DNA from: Streptomyces sp. Root1304
GTDB taxonomy: Bacteria > Actinomycetota > Actinomycetes > Streptomycetales > Streptomycetaceae
Length of the DNA: 64,000 bases
Assembly (NCBI RefSeq): GCF_001426405.1
Contig: NZ_LMEP01000004.1
Span: 124,001-188,000, forward strand
Direction: 5' to 3'
Below the pieces are notes generated by a model that made no database searches, had not been told where the DNA came from, and was given only the letters and a program-made list of their open reading frames with translations. The position numbers and the translations under genes are program-made. Every line of letters starts with the position of its first letter. Position 1 is the stretch's first letter. Positions 25,478-34,417 of this stretch are shown here, one piece after another.

Positions 25478-26535
25478 GCTCCACCGCCCCGGCGCCGGAA
25501 CCGCCCGGCATCGACCACGTCGACGAGCGGCTGCTGCGCACCACGCCGCTGAAGAAGCTGCTCGCCCGCCCCGAGCTGGGCTCGGTCGTCGGCGCGGTCG
25601 CCGTCTTCGTCTTCTTCTCGGTGGTCGCCGACAGCTTCCTGCGCGCCTCCAGCCTCGGGACCGTGCTCTACGCGGCCTCGACCATCGGCATCATGGCCGT
25701 CCCGGTCGCGCTGCTCATGATCGGCGGCGAGTTCGACCTCTCGGCCGGTGTCCTGGTGACCAGCTCCGCGCTGATCTCCTCGATGTTCAGCTACCAGATG
25801 ACCGCGAACGTCTGGGTCGGCGTCGGCGTCTCGCTGCTCGTCACCCTGGCGATCGGCGTGTTCAACGGCTTCATGCTGACCCGTACGAAACTGCCCAGCT
25901 TCATCATCACGCTCGGCACCTTCCTGATGCTGACCGGCCTGAACCTGGGCCTCACCAAGCTCATCAGCGGCACCGTCTCCACCAAGACCATCGCCGACAT
26001 GGAGGGCTTCGACTCCGCCCGCAAGCTCTTCGCCTCGCAGCTGACGATCGGCGGCGTCGAGTTCAAGGTGACCATCCTGTGGTGGTTCGGGCTCGTGGCG
26101 CTCGCCACCTGGATCCTGCTGCGCACCCGCTTCGGCAACTGGATCTTCGCGGTCGGCGGCGGCGCCGACGCGGCCCGCGCGGTCGGCGTCCCCGTCTACC
26201 GGACGAAGATCGGCCTCTACATGGGGGTCGCCTTCTGCGCCTGGATCTCGGGCCAGCACCTGCTGTTCTCCTTCGACGTCGTCCAGTCGGGCGAAGGCGT
26301 CGGCAACGAGCTGATCTACATCATCGCGGCCGTCATCGGCGGCTGTCTGATCACCGGCGGATACGGCTCCGCCATCGGCTCGGCGGTCGGCGCGCTCATC
26401 TTCGGCATGACCAGCAAGGGCATCGTGTACGCCGAGTGGAACCCGGACTGGTTCAAGTTCTTCCTGGGAGCGATGCTCCTCCTGGCGACCCTGCTGAACG
26501 CCTGGATCCGCAAGCGCGTGGAGGCCACCAAGTGA
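25474..26535 (+). CDS. Sugar ABC transporter permease (RbsC/XylH family)
   Basis: A 353-residue permease with eight to ten membrane helices. The conserved loop [18 protein letters not shown] near residues 84-101 and [25 protein letters not shown] near 285-310 are RbsC-family hallmarks. It overlaps the binding protein by 4 bp (ATGA). Like other RbsC-type proteins it probably acts as a homodimer. It works with the single-domain ATPase that follows. Confidence 0.93.
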   Translation: MSSTAPAPEPPGIDHVDERLLRTTPLKKLLARPELGSVVGAVAVFVFFSVVADSFLRASSLGTVLYAASTIGIMAVPVALLMIGGEFDLSAGVLVTSSALISSMFSYQMTANVWVGVGVSLLVTLAIGVFNGFMLTRTKLPSFIITLGTFLMLTGLNLGLTKLISGTVSTKTIADMEGFDSARKLFASQLTIGGVEFKVTILWWFGLVALATWILLRTRFGNWIFAVGGGADAARAVGVPVYRTKIGLYMGVAFCAWISGQHLLFSFDVVQSGEGVGNELIYIIAAVIGGCLITGGYGSAIGSAVGALIFGMTSKGIVYAEWNPDWFKFFLGAMLLLATLLNAWIRKRVEATK

Positions 26536-27338
26536 TGACCGAAGCCACGGCGCAGGCCGCCCCGCTGGTCGAGCTCGACGACGTCAGCAAGTACTACGGC
26601 AACATCCGCGCCCTCGAAGGGGTCTCCCTGGAGGTCCGCTCCGGCGAGATCTCCTGCGTCCTCGGTGACAACGGCGCCGGGAAGTCCACCCTCATCAAGA
26701 TCGTCGCCGGGCTGCACCGGCACGACGCGGGCACCTTCCGCATCGAGGGGGAGGAGGTCGCCCTCGCCAACCCGCGCGACGCCCTCGACCGGGGCATCGC
26801 CACCGTCTACCAGGACCTCGCCGTGGTCCCGCTGATGCCGGTCTGGCGGAACTTCTTCCTCGGCTCCGAGCCCACCAGGGGCTCCGGCCCCTTCAAGCGC
26901 CTCGACGTCGCCCTGATGCGGTCCACCACCCGTGAGGCGCTGCTGCGCATGGGCATCGACCTGCGCGACGTCGACCAGCCGATCGGCACCCTCTCCGGCG
27001 GCGAGCGGCAGTGCGTGGCCATCGCCCGCGCCGTCCACTTCGGCGCCAAGGTCCTCGTCCTCGACGAGCCGACCGCCGCGCTGGGCGTCAAACAGTCCGG
27101 GGTCGTCCTGAAGTACGTGGCCGCCGCCCGTGACCAGGGCCTCGGCGTGGTCCTCATCACCCACAACCCCCACCACGCCTACCTCGTCGGCGACCGTTTC
27201 GTCCTCCTCAAGCGGGGCGTGATGGCCGGCAGCCACACCAAGGGCTCCGTGACGCTCGACGAGTTGACCCGGCAGATGGCCGGCGGCACCGAGCTGGAGG
27301 ACCTCCGCCACGAGCTGGAACGGCCCTCCGCGCCGTAG
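26535..27338 (+). CDS. Sugar ABC transporter ATP-binding protein, single-domain type
   Basis: A 267-residue ATPase: Walker [10 protein letters not shown] (about 43-51), Q-loop YQDLAVVP, signature LSGGERQ, Walker [14 protein letters not shown]-loop THNPHHAY. RbsA-type importers usually have two fused ATPase domains of about 500 residues; this one has a single domain, as in the FrcA branch, so it must dimerise. The C-loop [22 protein letters not shown] is intact. Its start overlaps the permease stop by one base (TGATG). Part of the operon 24458-27338. Confidence 0.93.
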   Translation: MTEATAQAAPLVELDDVSKYYGNIRALEGVSLEVRSGEISCVLGDNGAGKSTLIKIVAGLHRHDAGTFRIEGEEVALANPRDALDRGIATVYQDLAVVPLMPVWRNFFLGSEPTRGSGPFKRLDVALMRSTTREALLRMGIDLRDVDQPIGTLSGGERQCVAIARAVHFGAKVLVLDEPTAALGVKQSGVVLKYVAAARDQGLGVVLITHNPHHAYLVGDRFVLLKRGVMAGSHTKGSVTLDELTRQMAGGTELEDLRHELERPSAP

Positions 27339-27395
27339 CGCGACCCGCCCCGACCGGACGGCCGCTTCACACCGCACCTGGCAGAATCGGAGCCG

Positions 27396-28571
27396 ATGAG
27401 TACCTACCGTGACCTCTCGCACCGGGGCTCCGCCCGCGGCACCGTGCTGCGGACCGTCGGGACCCGGGAGCGGCGCTCCCACCTGACCGCGCCCCGGGTG
27501 CCGACCGTCGGCATCGACATCGGCGGTACGAAGGTGATGGCCGGGGTGGTCGACGCCGACGGCAACATCCTGGAGAAGCTCCGCACGGAGACCCCGGACA
27601 AGTCGAAGAGCCCCAAGGTCGTCGAGGACACCATCGTCGAGCTGGTCCTCGACCTCTCCGACCGGCACGACGTGCACGCCGTCGGCATCGGCGCGGCGGG
27701 CTGGGTGGACGCCGAGCGCGCCACCGTGCTCTTCGCCCCGCACCTCGCCTGGCGGAACGAGCCGCTGCGCGACGCCCTCCAGGGCCGTCTCGCCGTCCCC
27801 GTCATGGTCGACAACGACGCCAACACCGCCGCCTGGGCCGAGTGGCGCTTCGGCGCCGGGCGCGGCGAGGACCACCTCGTCATGATCACCCTCGGCACCG
27901 GCATCGGCGGCGCGATCCTGGAGGGCGGCCAGGTCAAGCGCGGCCGGTACGGGGTCGCCGGCGAGTTCGGCCACATGCAGGTCGTGCCCGGCGGGCACCG
28001 CTGCCCCTGCGGCAACCGGGGCTGCTGGGAGCAGTACAGCTCGGGCAACGCGCTGGTCCGCGAGGCCCGCGAGCTGGCCGCCGCCGACTCCCCGGTGGCG
28101 TACAACATCATCGAGCGGGTCAAGGGGAACGTCCCGGAGATCACCGGACCGCTGATCACCGAGCTGGCCCGCGAGGGCGACGCCATGTGCGTCGAGCTGC
28201 TCCAGGACATCGGCCAGTGGCTCGGCGTCGGCATCGCCAACCTGGCCGCCGCGCTCGACCCCTCCTGCTTCGTCATCGGCGGCGGCGTCTCGGCCGCCGA
28301 CGACCTGCTCATCGGCCCCGCGCGGGACTCCTTCCGCCGCCACCTCACCGGCCGCGGCTACCGTCCCGAGGCCCGCATCACCCGCGCCCAGCTCGGCCCC
28401 GAGGCGGGGATGGTCGGCGCCGCCGACCTCGCCCGGCTCGTCGCCCGCCGCTTCCGCCGCGCCAACCGGCGCCGGGTGGAGCGGTACGAACGGTACGAGC
28501 GCTACGCCCAGGCCCTGCGCAACGGGACCTCGGCCCGGGCCGCCCGTACTCCCGAGGACCCGCCTTCATGA
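27396..28571 (+). CDS. ROK-family sugar kinase
   Basis: A 391-residue kinase. The phosphate-binding motif GIDIGGTKVMAGVVDADG begins near residue 38, catalytic Asp is in VDNDANTAAWAEW (about 139-151), ITLGTGIGGAIL follows, and the ROK zinc motif CPCGNRGCWEQYSSG lies near 205-219. About 35 residues precede the kinase fold, and there is no DNA-binding domain, so it is an enzyme rather than a NagC/XylR repressor. It follows the ABC operon by 57 bp and probably phosphorylates the imported sugar. GGAG sits 3 nt before ATG. Confidence 0.93.
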   Translation: MSTYRDLSHRGSARGTVLRTVGTRERRSHLTAPRVPTVGIDIGGTKVMAGVVDADGNILEKLRTETPDKSKSPKVVEDTIVELVLDLSDRHDVHAVGIGAAGWVDAERATVLFAPHLAWRNEPLRDALQGRLAVPVMVDNDANTAAWAEWRFGAGRGEDHLVMITLGTGIGGAILEGGQVKRGRYGVAGEFGHMQVVPGGHRCPCGNRGCWEQYSSGNALVREARELAAADSPVAYNIIERVKGNVPEITGPLITELAREGDAMCVELLQDIGQWLGVGIANLAAALDPSCFVIGGGVSAADDLLIGPARDSFRRHLTGRGYRPEARITRAQLGPEAGMVGAADLARLVARRFRRANRRRVERYERYERYAQALRNGTSARAARTPEDPPS

Positions 28572-29146
28572 CCGTGCCCCACCAGTCCACCCCGCCCCGC
28601 ACCCCGCAGGAGAGGCTTCCCGAGGACCGTCGGCACATGATCCGCCGCCGCTGGCTGACGGCGGTCATCATCGTGCTGCTCGTCGGCATCCCGGCCGGTT
28701 ATCTGGTCATCTCCGCCGGGCAGAGCCGCGACAGCGGCCGGGACAAGGAGCGCGAGTCCTCGGCGGCCGGCCTCCAGGCGAACTGGCCCTCGCTGATGAA
28801 GCGCCGGGTGTTCGAGGTGCCGATCCCGGCCGGGGCCTGGGGCGTCGCCTACTACGAGACCAGCAACTGGAAGACGAGCCGGCTGTACGTGCAGTTCACG
28901 ACGACCGCGACGGGTCTCGACGTCTTCCTCGCGGAGTCGGGCACGAGCCGGGCGGCCCTCACCCCGGGGCGGGTGACCGTCGGGGAGCGCGACGTCGAGA
29001 TCGCCGGCTGGCGCTTCGTCGAGGGCATGCGGTGGTCGGGCACCACGGTGACCCGTGAGAAGCCGCGGCCGCACACGGACATCACGGTCGACCTCACGGA
29101 CCCGGCGTTCCCCCGGGTGTACGCGGTCTCGACGACGAGTCCCTGA
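28568..29146 (+). CDS. Membrane-anchored protein of unknown function
   Basis: A 192-residue protein overlapping the ROK kinase by 4 bp (ATGA). A positively charged N-terminus (HMIRRRWLT) precedes one membrane helix (AVIIVLLVGIPAGYLVISAG, about 32-51), then a roughly 140-residue extracytoplasmic domain containing ETSNWKTSRLYVQFTTTATGLDVFLAESG. No lipobox or catalytic motif is visible. Its tight coupling to the sugar kinase suggests a role at the membrane linked to the same locus, but I do not recognise it. Confidence 0.75.
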   Translation: MTVPHQSTPPRTPQERLPEDRRHMIRRRWLTAVIIVLLVGIPAGYLVISAGQSRDSGRDKERESSAAGLQANWPSLMKRRVFEVPIPAGAWGVAYYETSNWKTSRLYVQFTTTATGLDVFLAESGTSRAALTPGRVTVGERDVEIAGWRFVEGMRWSGTTVTREKPRPHTDITVDLTDPAFPRVYAVSTTSP

Positions 29147-29194
29147 GGTCCGGTCCGGCCCGTCGTCCCGTCGGGCGCCGGGCCGCCGCCCGTG

Positions 29195-29635
29195 TCAGGC
29201 GTTCTTCTCCATGCCCGGACGCAGCCGGGCGAGCAGGGTGTAGAGGGTCGCGCTCTCGTCCGCGTCGAGGGTGTCGAGCGCGCCGCTGGTGGCCTGCATC
29301 TCCTCGCGGACGCGGCGGATGACGTCGCGGCCCTCGTCGGTCGCGACGACGTTCTTCACGCGGCGGTCGGCGGGGTCGGGCTCGCGGCGGACCAGGGCGC
29401 GGGCCTCCAGGCGGTCGATGATCCCGGTGACGTTGGACGCGTCGCAGACCAGCAGGGTCGCGAGCGCGCGCATCGGCAGCGGGCCGTTGAGCTGGGCGAG
29501 GACCTTCGCCTGGGTGGACGTCAGGCCGTGGTGGGCGGCGGCGGCCGCGAAATCGCGCCACTGGGCCGTGCCGATGGCGGCGAGCAGCTCCATGAGCTGG
29601 AGCTTGGTGGGGGTGGCGGGGGTGGTCGCGCTCAT
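29195..29635 (-). CDS. MarR-family regulator
   Basis: A 146-residue winged-helix regulator: LTSTQAKVLAQLNGPLPMRALATLLVCDASNVTGIIDRLEARALVRREPDPADRRVKNVVATDEG is the classic MarR helix-turn-helix and wing with the DxRxxxxxLT-like pattern. The promoter is clear on the minus strand: TTGATA (29671-29666), 17-bp spacer, TACGCT (29648-29643), then 7 nt to ATG, so the mRNA is predicted leaderless. It is divergent from an MFS exporter, with three matching operators in the gap. Likely represses itself and the exporter. Confidence 0.93.
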   Translation of the reverse strand: MSATTPATPTKLQLMELLAAIGTAQWRDFAAAAAHHGLTSTQAKVLAQLNGPLPMRALATLLVCDASNVTGIIDRLEARALVRREPDPADRRVKNVVATDEGRDVIRRVREEMQATSGALDTLDADESATLYTLLARLRPGMEKNA

Positions 29636-29642
29636 GGGGCCG

Positions 29643-29736
29643 AGCGTACTCAGAACACTTGACATTATCAATTGTTTACTTGACCACCTCAAGTATCTGG
29701 GCCTACCGTCGTCGAAGTACTTGATGACATCAAACA
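29643..29736. promoter_or_regulatory. MarR-MFS divergent promoters with three TTGA-N5-TCAA operators
   Basis: Three boxes share TTGA-N5-TCAA: 29659-29671, 29680-29692 (extended to the perfect 19-bp TACTTGA-N5-TCAAGTA at 29677-29695) and 29721-29733. Box 1 overlaps the marR -35 TTGATA. Box 2 overlaps TTGACC (29680-29685), which with TACCGT (29704-29709, 18-bp spacer) forms the MFS promoter. Box 3 lies just past its start point. Boxes 1 and 2 are 21 bp apart, 2 and 3 are 41 bp apart, close to whole helical turns. Confidence 0.8.
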
Positions 29737-29772
29737 TCGACGATCTGAAGCACTGAAAAGGCCTCTCCTGCC

Positions 29773-31257
29773 ATGAGCCACACCCCCGCGCCGCCCTCCG
29801 CCGACCCACGGCGCGAGACGCTCATCGTCTTCGCCCTGAGCCTCGCCGCCATGGTCGTGTCGATGATGCAGACCCTGCCGGTCCCGATCCTCGGTCTCAT
29901 CCGCGCCGACCTCGGCACCTCGGCCGCGAACGTGAGCTGGGTGACCACCGCGACCCTGCTCTCCGCCGCCGTCTTCACCCCGCTGCTCGGTCGCTTCGGC
30001 GACCAGCACGGCAAGAAGCCCACCCTCGTCGCCGTCCTCGGCGTCATGGTCGCCGGCTCCGTCGTCGCCGCCCTCGCGACCTCGCTGCCGCTGCTCGTCC
30101 TCGGCCGCGTCCTCCAGGGCGCCGCCACCGCGATCTTCCCGCTCGCCCTCTCCGTACTCCGCGAAGAGGTCCGCCCGCAGAAGCTGCCCGGCGCCATGTC
30201 CCTGGTCAGCGGCACCCTCGCCTTCGGCAGCGGACTCGCGCTCGTCGCGACCGGCCTGCTCACCTCGGGCTCCGACGCCGACTACCGCAGCGCCTTCTGG
30301 ATGGCGACCGGCTTCGCCGCGCTCGCCCTGCTCGCCGTCGTCCTGCTCGTCCCCGCCACCCGCCACAAGACCGGCGGCCGCACCGACCTCCTCGGCGCGC
30401 TGACCCTCGGCCTCACCCTCCTGCTGCTCCTGCTGCCCATCTCGCAGGGCCACGAGTGGGGCTGGACCTCGGCCCGCACCCTCGGCAGCTTCGTGGGCGC
30501 GGCCGTCATGGCGGCGGTCTGGGTGTTCACCGAACTGAAGGTCCGCGAACCCCTCGTCGACATGAGGATGTTCGTCCACCGGCCCGTCCTGATGGCCAAC
30601 CTGGCCGGCGTCCTCGTCGGCTTCGGCATGTTCGCGAACTTCCTGGGCGTCTCCTACCTGGTCCAGATGCCCGAGGCGCTCACCGGCTACGGCTTCGGGG
30701 CGTCCGTCCTGCGCGCCTCCGTCGAGTTCCTGCTGCCCGGCGCGATCGTCTCGCTGCTCGCCTCGCCCGTCGGCGGCCAGCTGGTCCGCCACCGCGGCCC
30801 GCGCACGGCCCTGGCCGTGGCCGCCGCCCTCGGCACGGTGGGCTTCGTCTGGCTCGCCCTGGGCCACGGGCAGACGGCTTCGGTGATCGGGGCCGGCGTG
30901 GTCGTCGGCGCCTCGGTCAGCTTCGGCTACGCGGCCATGCCGGCGGTCATCATGGCGAGCGTCCCGCACCACCAGAGCGGCATCGCCAACGGCATCAACT
31001 CCATCTCGCGCTCCACCGGCAGCGCGATCGGCAGTGCGGTGGTCACGACGATCCTGGCCTCGCAGACCGTCGCCCACCTCCCGGCCGGGGTCCCGCCGCT
31101 GCCGGCGGAGTCCGGCTTCACCCTCACGTTCTGGATCGGGGCGACGGCCTTCGCCCTGGTCGCGCTGGTGGCCTGGCTCGGCCTCCGCGCCCGCCCCGAG
31201 CCCCACGCGGCTCCGGAGGCCGCCCCGGCCGCCGCCGAGAAGGTGGCCGTCGGATAG
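29773..31257 (+). CDS. MFS transporter, DHA2 (14-helix) drug-exporter type
   Basis: A 494-residue major-facilitator protein with about 14 membrane helices. Landmarks are motif A GRFGDQHGKKPTL near residues 76-88, VLQGAATAIFPLALSVLREEV near 116-136, and [23 protein letters not shown] near 400. It matches the EmrB/QacA-like proton-coupled exporters. The divergent MarR regulator and its operators indicate substrate-inducible efflux. The substrate is unknown. A strong hairpin terminator follows at 31297. Confidence 0.93.
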   Translation: MSHTPAPPSADPRRETLIVFALSLAAMVVSMMQTLPVPILGLIRADLGTSAANVSWVTTATLLSAAVFTPLLGRFGDQHGKKPTLVAVLGVMVAGSVVAALATSLPLLVLGRVLQGAATAIFPLALSVLREEVRPQKLPGAMSLVSGTLAFGSGLALVATGLLTSGSDADYRSAFWMATGFAALALLAVVLLVPATRHKTGGRTDLLGALTLGLTLLLLLLPISQGHEWGWTSARTLGSFVGAAVMAAVWVFTELKVREPLVDMRMFVHRPVLMANLAGVLVGFGMFANFLGVSYLVQMPEALTGYGFGASVLRASVEFLLPGAIVSLLASPVGGQLVRHRGPRTALAVAAALGTVGFVWLALGHGQTASVIGAGVVVGASVSFGYAAMPAVIMASVPHHQSGIANGINSISRSTGSAIGSAVVTTILASQTVAHLPAGVPPLPAESGFTLTFWIGATAFALVALVAWLGLRARPEPHAAPEAAPAAAEKVAVG

Positions 31258-31296
31258 CGGGTCGCCGTGCCGTCGTCGCGCGGCCCCAGGAGCGAC

Positions 31297-31328
31297 GAAG
31301 CCCCGCCGGAGCGGTCCGGCGGGGCTTC
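31297..31328 (+). terminator. Hairpin terminator after the MFS gene
   Basis: GAAGCCCCGCCGGA (31297-31310) and TCCGGCGGGGCTTC (31315-31328) form a perfect 14-bp stem with a GCGG tetraloop, 39 bp after the stop. It is the expected U-less terminator separating the MFS gene from the hydroxyproline locus. Confidence 0.85.
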
Positions 31329-31388
31329 CGCGTACCCGGTCCGGCGGCCGGGTGTGCGAGCGTGAGGCAACCGGTACGCGCCCAGGGG

Positions 31389-31417
31389 TTGTCAGTACAA
31401 TTTCACATTACTATGGT
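31389..31417 (+). promoter_or_regulatory. Promoter-operator A of the hydroxyproline locus
   Basis: TTGTCA (31389-31394), 17-bp spacer, TATGGT (31412-31417) forms a promoter 44 bp before the gene at 31461. The spacer contains AATTTCACATTAC. The 27 bases 31389-31415 match promoter B (minus strand 39297-39271) at all but one position. Related elements precede the genes at 39417 and 42582. The common element is probably the operator of the GntR regulator at 46024. Confidence 0.75.
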
Positions 31418-31460
31418 ACAGGCGCGTCATCCCGACACCCCTTCCCGGAGGCTGTACTTC

Positions 31461-32447
31461 GTGAGCACCACCCCGCACACGGTCCGCACCACCGACTACC
31501 ACGCCGCCGGCGAGCCCTTCCGGATCGTCGACGAGGACCTGCCCCCGGTCCCCGGCGACACCGTCGCCGAACGCCGTGCCACCGCTCTCGGGCCCGGCGG
31601 CTCCGGCACCGACCCGCGCCCCGGCCCCCTCGACGACCTGCGCCGCCTCCTGTCCCGCGAGCCCCGCGGACACGCCGGAATGTACGGCGGATTCATCGTC
31701 CCGCCCGACGACGACGGCGCCCACTTCGGCGTCCTGTTCTGGCACAAGGACGGCTACTCCACCGCCTGCGGCCACGGCACCATGGCCCTCGGCGCCTGGG
31801 CCGTCGACACCGGCCGCGTCCCCGCCCCGCACGACGGCGACGTCCCCGTCCGGATCGACGTGCCCTCCGGCCGCGTCACCGCGACCGTGCACCGCGCCGA
31901 CGGCCGCACCACCGGCGTCACCTTCCGCAACGTCCCGGCCCGCGTCCTCGCCCGCAAGGTCCCGGTGGCCACCACCCTCGGCACCGTCGACGTCGACATC
32001 GCCGACTCCGGCGCCTGCTACGTCTCCGTCCCCGCCCGCGCGCTCGGCCTCGGAGTCACCGTGCCGGAGCTGCCCGAACTCGTCCGCGCCGGACGTGAGA
32101 TCCGCGCCGCGCTCCCCGCGTACGACGTGTACGGCGTCATCCTCCACGAGGAGCTGTCCGACACCCCCGAGGGGCCCGCCCAGCGCAACGTCACCGTCTT
32201 CGCCGACGGTCAGATCGACCGCTCGCCCTGCGGCTCCGGCACCTCCGCGCGGCTCGTCCTGCTCGGCGAGGACGGCCGCCTCGTCCCCGGCGAGACCCTG
32301 CGCCACGAATCCGTCGTCGGCACCGTCTTCACCGGCCGCCTCCTCGACGGCGGGATCACCGAGGTCACCGGCACCACCCACCGCACCGGAAGCCACGCCT
32401 TCCACCTCGACCCGCACGACGACCTGGGAGCGGGGTTCCTCCTGTGA
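31461..32447 (+). CDS. Proline-racemase-family enzyme, trans-3-hydroxyproline dehydratase-like (Cys/Cys active site)
   Basis: A 328-residue pyridoxal-independent proline-racemase-family protein. GTG 31461 has GGAGG 9 nt upstream. The pair of active-site residues is Cys103 (TACGHGTMALG) and Cys257 (DRSPCGSGTSAR). The region RGHAGMYGGFIV through LFWHKDGYSTACGH closely recalls human L3HYPDH, a trans-3-hydroxy-L-proline dehydratase, as does overlap with a pyrroline-2-carboxylate-reductase-like gene. But that enzyme has Thr at the second site. It may dehydrate 3-hydroxyproline or epimerise a proline derivative. The family is certain; the reaction is not. Confidence 0.85.
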   Translation: MSTTPHTVRTTDYHAAGEPFRIVDEDLPPVPGDTVAERRATALGPGGSGTDPRPGPLDDLRRLLSREPRGHAGMYGGFIVPPDDDGAHFGVLFWHKDGYSTACGHGTMALGAWAVDTGRVPAPHDGDVPVRIDVPSGRVTATVHRADGRTTGVTFRNVPARVLARKVPVATTLGTVDVDIADSGACYVSVPARALGLGVTVPELPELVRAGREIRAALPAYDVYGVILHEELSDTPEGPAQRNVTVFADGQIDRSPCGSGTSARLVLLGEDGRLVPGETLRHESVVGTVFTGRLLDGGITEVTGTTHRTGSHAFHLDPHDDLGAGFLL

Positions 32448-33379
32448 CCCGGCCGCTCTTCCTCGACGCCGCGACCATGGCCCGCCTGCTGGGCCCCGCC
32501 GCCGTCGCCGACGTCCTCGCCGACGTCCTGCGCGCCGGACTCGAACCCGACGCCCAGCCGCACCGCACCGCCGTGCCCGTCCCGGCCGGCGAACTCCTTC
32601 TGATGCCCGCCGCCTTCGGCTCCTTCGCCGGCGTCAAGATCGCCGGGGTCGCCCCCGGCAACGCCGCCCTCGGGCTGCCCCGCATCACCGGCTCCTACCT
32701 GCTGCTCGACGGCACCGACCTCCGGCCGCTCGCCCTCCTCGACGGGGCCGCCCTCACCGAGCTGCGCACCCCGGCCGTCTCCGCCCTCGCCGTCAGCCGG
32801 CTGACCCCGGCCGACCGGCCGCTGCGCCTCGTCGTCTTCGGCTCGGGCCCCCAGGCCTACGGCCACCTGGAGGCCGTCCTCGCCGTCCGCGAGATCGCCG
32901 AGGCCGTCGTCGTCGCGCGCAACGAGGCCGGCGGCCGCGCCCTCGCCGGATACGCCCGCACCCTCGGCGTCCTCGCCCGCACCGGCGCCCCCGACGAGGT
33001 CGCCAAGGCCGACCTCGTCGTCTGCTGCACCACGGCCCGCGCACCGCTCTTCGACGGCGCCCTGGTGCCGCCGGGCGCCACCGTCGTCGCCGTCGGCTCG
33101 CACGAGCCGGACGCCCGCGAGACCGACAGCACGCTCGTCGCCCGCTCCGAGGTCTACGTCGAGGGGCGGGCCGCCGCACTGCGCGAGGCGGGCGACCTGC
33201 TCGTCCCCCTCTTCGAGGGGGCCATCGGGGCCGACCACATCACGGGTGACCTCGCCGAACTGGTGACCGGCAGCCGGCCGCCCGCGGAGGACCGCCCCCG
33301 CTTCTTCAAGAGCGTGGGCATGGCCTGGGAGGACCTCGCCGTCGCCACCGCCCTCTACCGGGCCGCCGGCGAGGCCTGA
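32444..33379 (+). CDS. Ornithine cyclodeaminase/mu-crystallin family, probable pyrroline-2-carboxylate reductase
   Basis: A 311-residue NAD(P)-binding protein. The Rossmann motif VVFGSGPQAYGHLEAV lies near residues 127-142, and substrate-side residues are in GVKIAGVAPGN and LTELRTPAVSALAV. It overlaps the preceding gene by 4 bp (GTGA). Proteins of this family paired with a 3-hydroxyproline dehydratase reduce delta-1-pyrroline-2-carboxylate to L-proline, which is the role I infer. Ornithine cyclodeaminase or alanine dehydrogenase activity are alternatives. A strong bidirectional terminator follows. Confidence 0.85.
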   Translation: MTRPLFLDAATMARLLGPAAVADVLADVLRAGLEPDAQPHRTAVPVPAGELLLMPAAFGSFAGVKIAGVAPGNAALGLPRITGSYLLLDGTDLRPLALLDGAALTELRTPAVSALAVSRLTPADRPLRLVVFGSGPQAYGHLEAVLAVREIAEAVVVARNEAGGRALAGYARTLGVLARTGAPDEVAKADLVVCCTTARAPLFDGALVPPGATVVAVGSHEPDARETDSTLVARSEVYVEGRAAALREAGDLLVPLFEGAIGADHITGDLAELVTGSRPPAEDRPRFFKSVGMAWEDLAVATALYRAAGEA

Positions 33380-33387
33380 GCACAGCC

Positions 33388-33427
33388 GAATGCCCCGGCC
33401 CCGCCCGAAGGCGGGACCGGGGCATTC
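33388..33427. terminator. Strong bidirectional hairpin terminator
   Basis: GAATGCCCCGGCCCCGCC (33388-33405) pairs with GGCGGGACCGGGGCATTC (33410-33427) over 18 positions with one C-A mismatch and a CGAA loop. It lies between the convergent ends of the reductase gene and the ABC importer operon and includes AT-rich stem ends. Confidence 0.88.
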
Positions 33428-33436
33428 CGCATGGGG

Positions 33437-34417
33437 TCAGGCGGCCTCGGGGAAGTGGCAGGCGACCTCCCGCGCCTCACCCGGCGCGGCGATCCGCAGC
33501 AGCGGAGCCTCCGTACGGCAGATCGCCTGCGCCTTCGGACAGCGCGGGTGGAAGGTGCAGCCCGGCGGGGGAGCGGCCGGGCTCGGCGGGTCGCCGAGCA
33601 GGGTGATCCGCTCGCGCGCCCGCTCGGCCGCCGGGTCCGGCAGCGGTACGGCGGACAGCAGCGCCCGGGTGTAGGGGTGCGCGGGGGCCGCGTACACCCG
33701 TTCCTTGTCGCCGATCTCCACGATCCGGCCGAGGTACATCACGGCCACCCGGTCGCAGACCCGCTTCACCACGGACAGGTCGTGGGCGATGAAGAGGTAG
33801 GCGAGGCCCAGTTCGCGCTGGAGCCGCTCCATCAGGTTGACGATCTGCGCCTGGACGGAGACGTCGAGGGCGGAGACCGGTTCGTCGGCCACCACCAGGC
33901 GGGGGCCGGTGGCCAGCGCGCGGGCGATGCCGATGCGCTGGGCCTGGCCGCCGGAGAACTCGTGCGGGTAGCGGTCGATGTGCTCGGGGATGAGACCGAC
34001 CAGCTCCATCAGCTCCACGGCCCGCTCGCGCGCCCCGGCCGCCGAACTCCCCTGCACGAGCAGCGGGTCGGAGATGATCCGGGCCACCGTCTGCCGGGGG
34101 TTGAGGGAGGAGTGCGGGTCCTGGAAGACCATCTGGAGGTCGCGCCGGAGCGGTTTGAGCTCCCGCTGCGACAGATGGCTGATGTCGCGCCCGTCGTACG
34201 AGACGGAGCCGGCGGTCGGTTCCAGGAGCCGTACGATCGTGCGGCCCGTGGTCGACTTGCCGCAGCCGGACTCGCCGACGAGGCCCAGGGTCTCGCCCGC
34301 CGCCACGTCGAAGCCGACGCCGTCGACGGCCCGGACCGGGGCCGAGCCCCGGCGGCGCCCCGGGAACGTCATGGTGAGGTCCCGGACCCGGAGCAGGGGC
34401 GGTGGGGTCGTGGTCAT
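33437..34417 (-). CDS. Peptide ABC transporter ATP-binding protein (DppF/OppF type)
   Basis: A 326-residue ATPase: Walker [13 protein letters not shown] near 45, Q-loop [15 protein letters not shown], signature FSGGQAQR, Walker [14 protein letters not shown]-loop AHDLSV. The C-terminal oligopeptide-transporter domain includes [13 protein letters not shown] [13 protein letters not shown] and the cysteine cluster [14 protein letters not shown] plus a final CHF, which in this family binds an iron-sulfur cluster. Last gene of a five-gene importer operon (39212 to 33437), overlapping its partner by 4 bp. Confidence 0.94.
   Translation of the reverse strand: MTTTPPPLLRVRDLTMTFPGRRRGSAPVRAVDGVGFDVAAGETLGLVGESGCGKSTTGRTIVRLLEPTAGSVSYDGRDISHLSQRELKPLRRDLQMVFQDPHSSLNPRQTVARIISDPLLVQGSSAAGARERAVELMELVGLIPEHIDRYPHEFSGGQAQRIGIARALATGPRLVVADEPVSALDVSVQAQIVNLMERLQRELGLAYLFIAHDLSVVKRVCDRVAVMYLGRIVEIGDKERVYAAPAHPYTRALLSAVPLPDPAAERARERITLLGDPPSPAAPPPGCTFHPRCPKAQAICRTEAPLLRIAAPGEAREVACHFPEAA

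Noticed and set aside
31389..31400. TTGTCAGTACAA as a second copy of the GntR operator at 23528
   Set aside because: The second half-site differs (TACAA instead of GACAA), and this segment is explained by the -35 region of the hydroxyproline promoter family.
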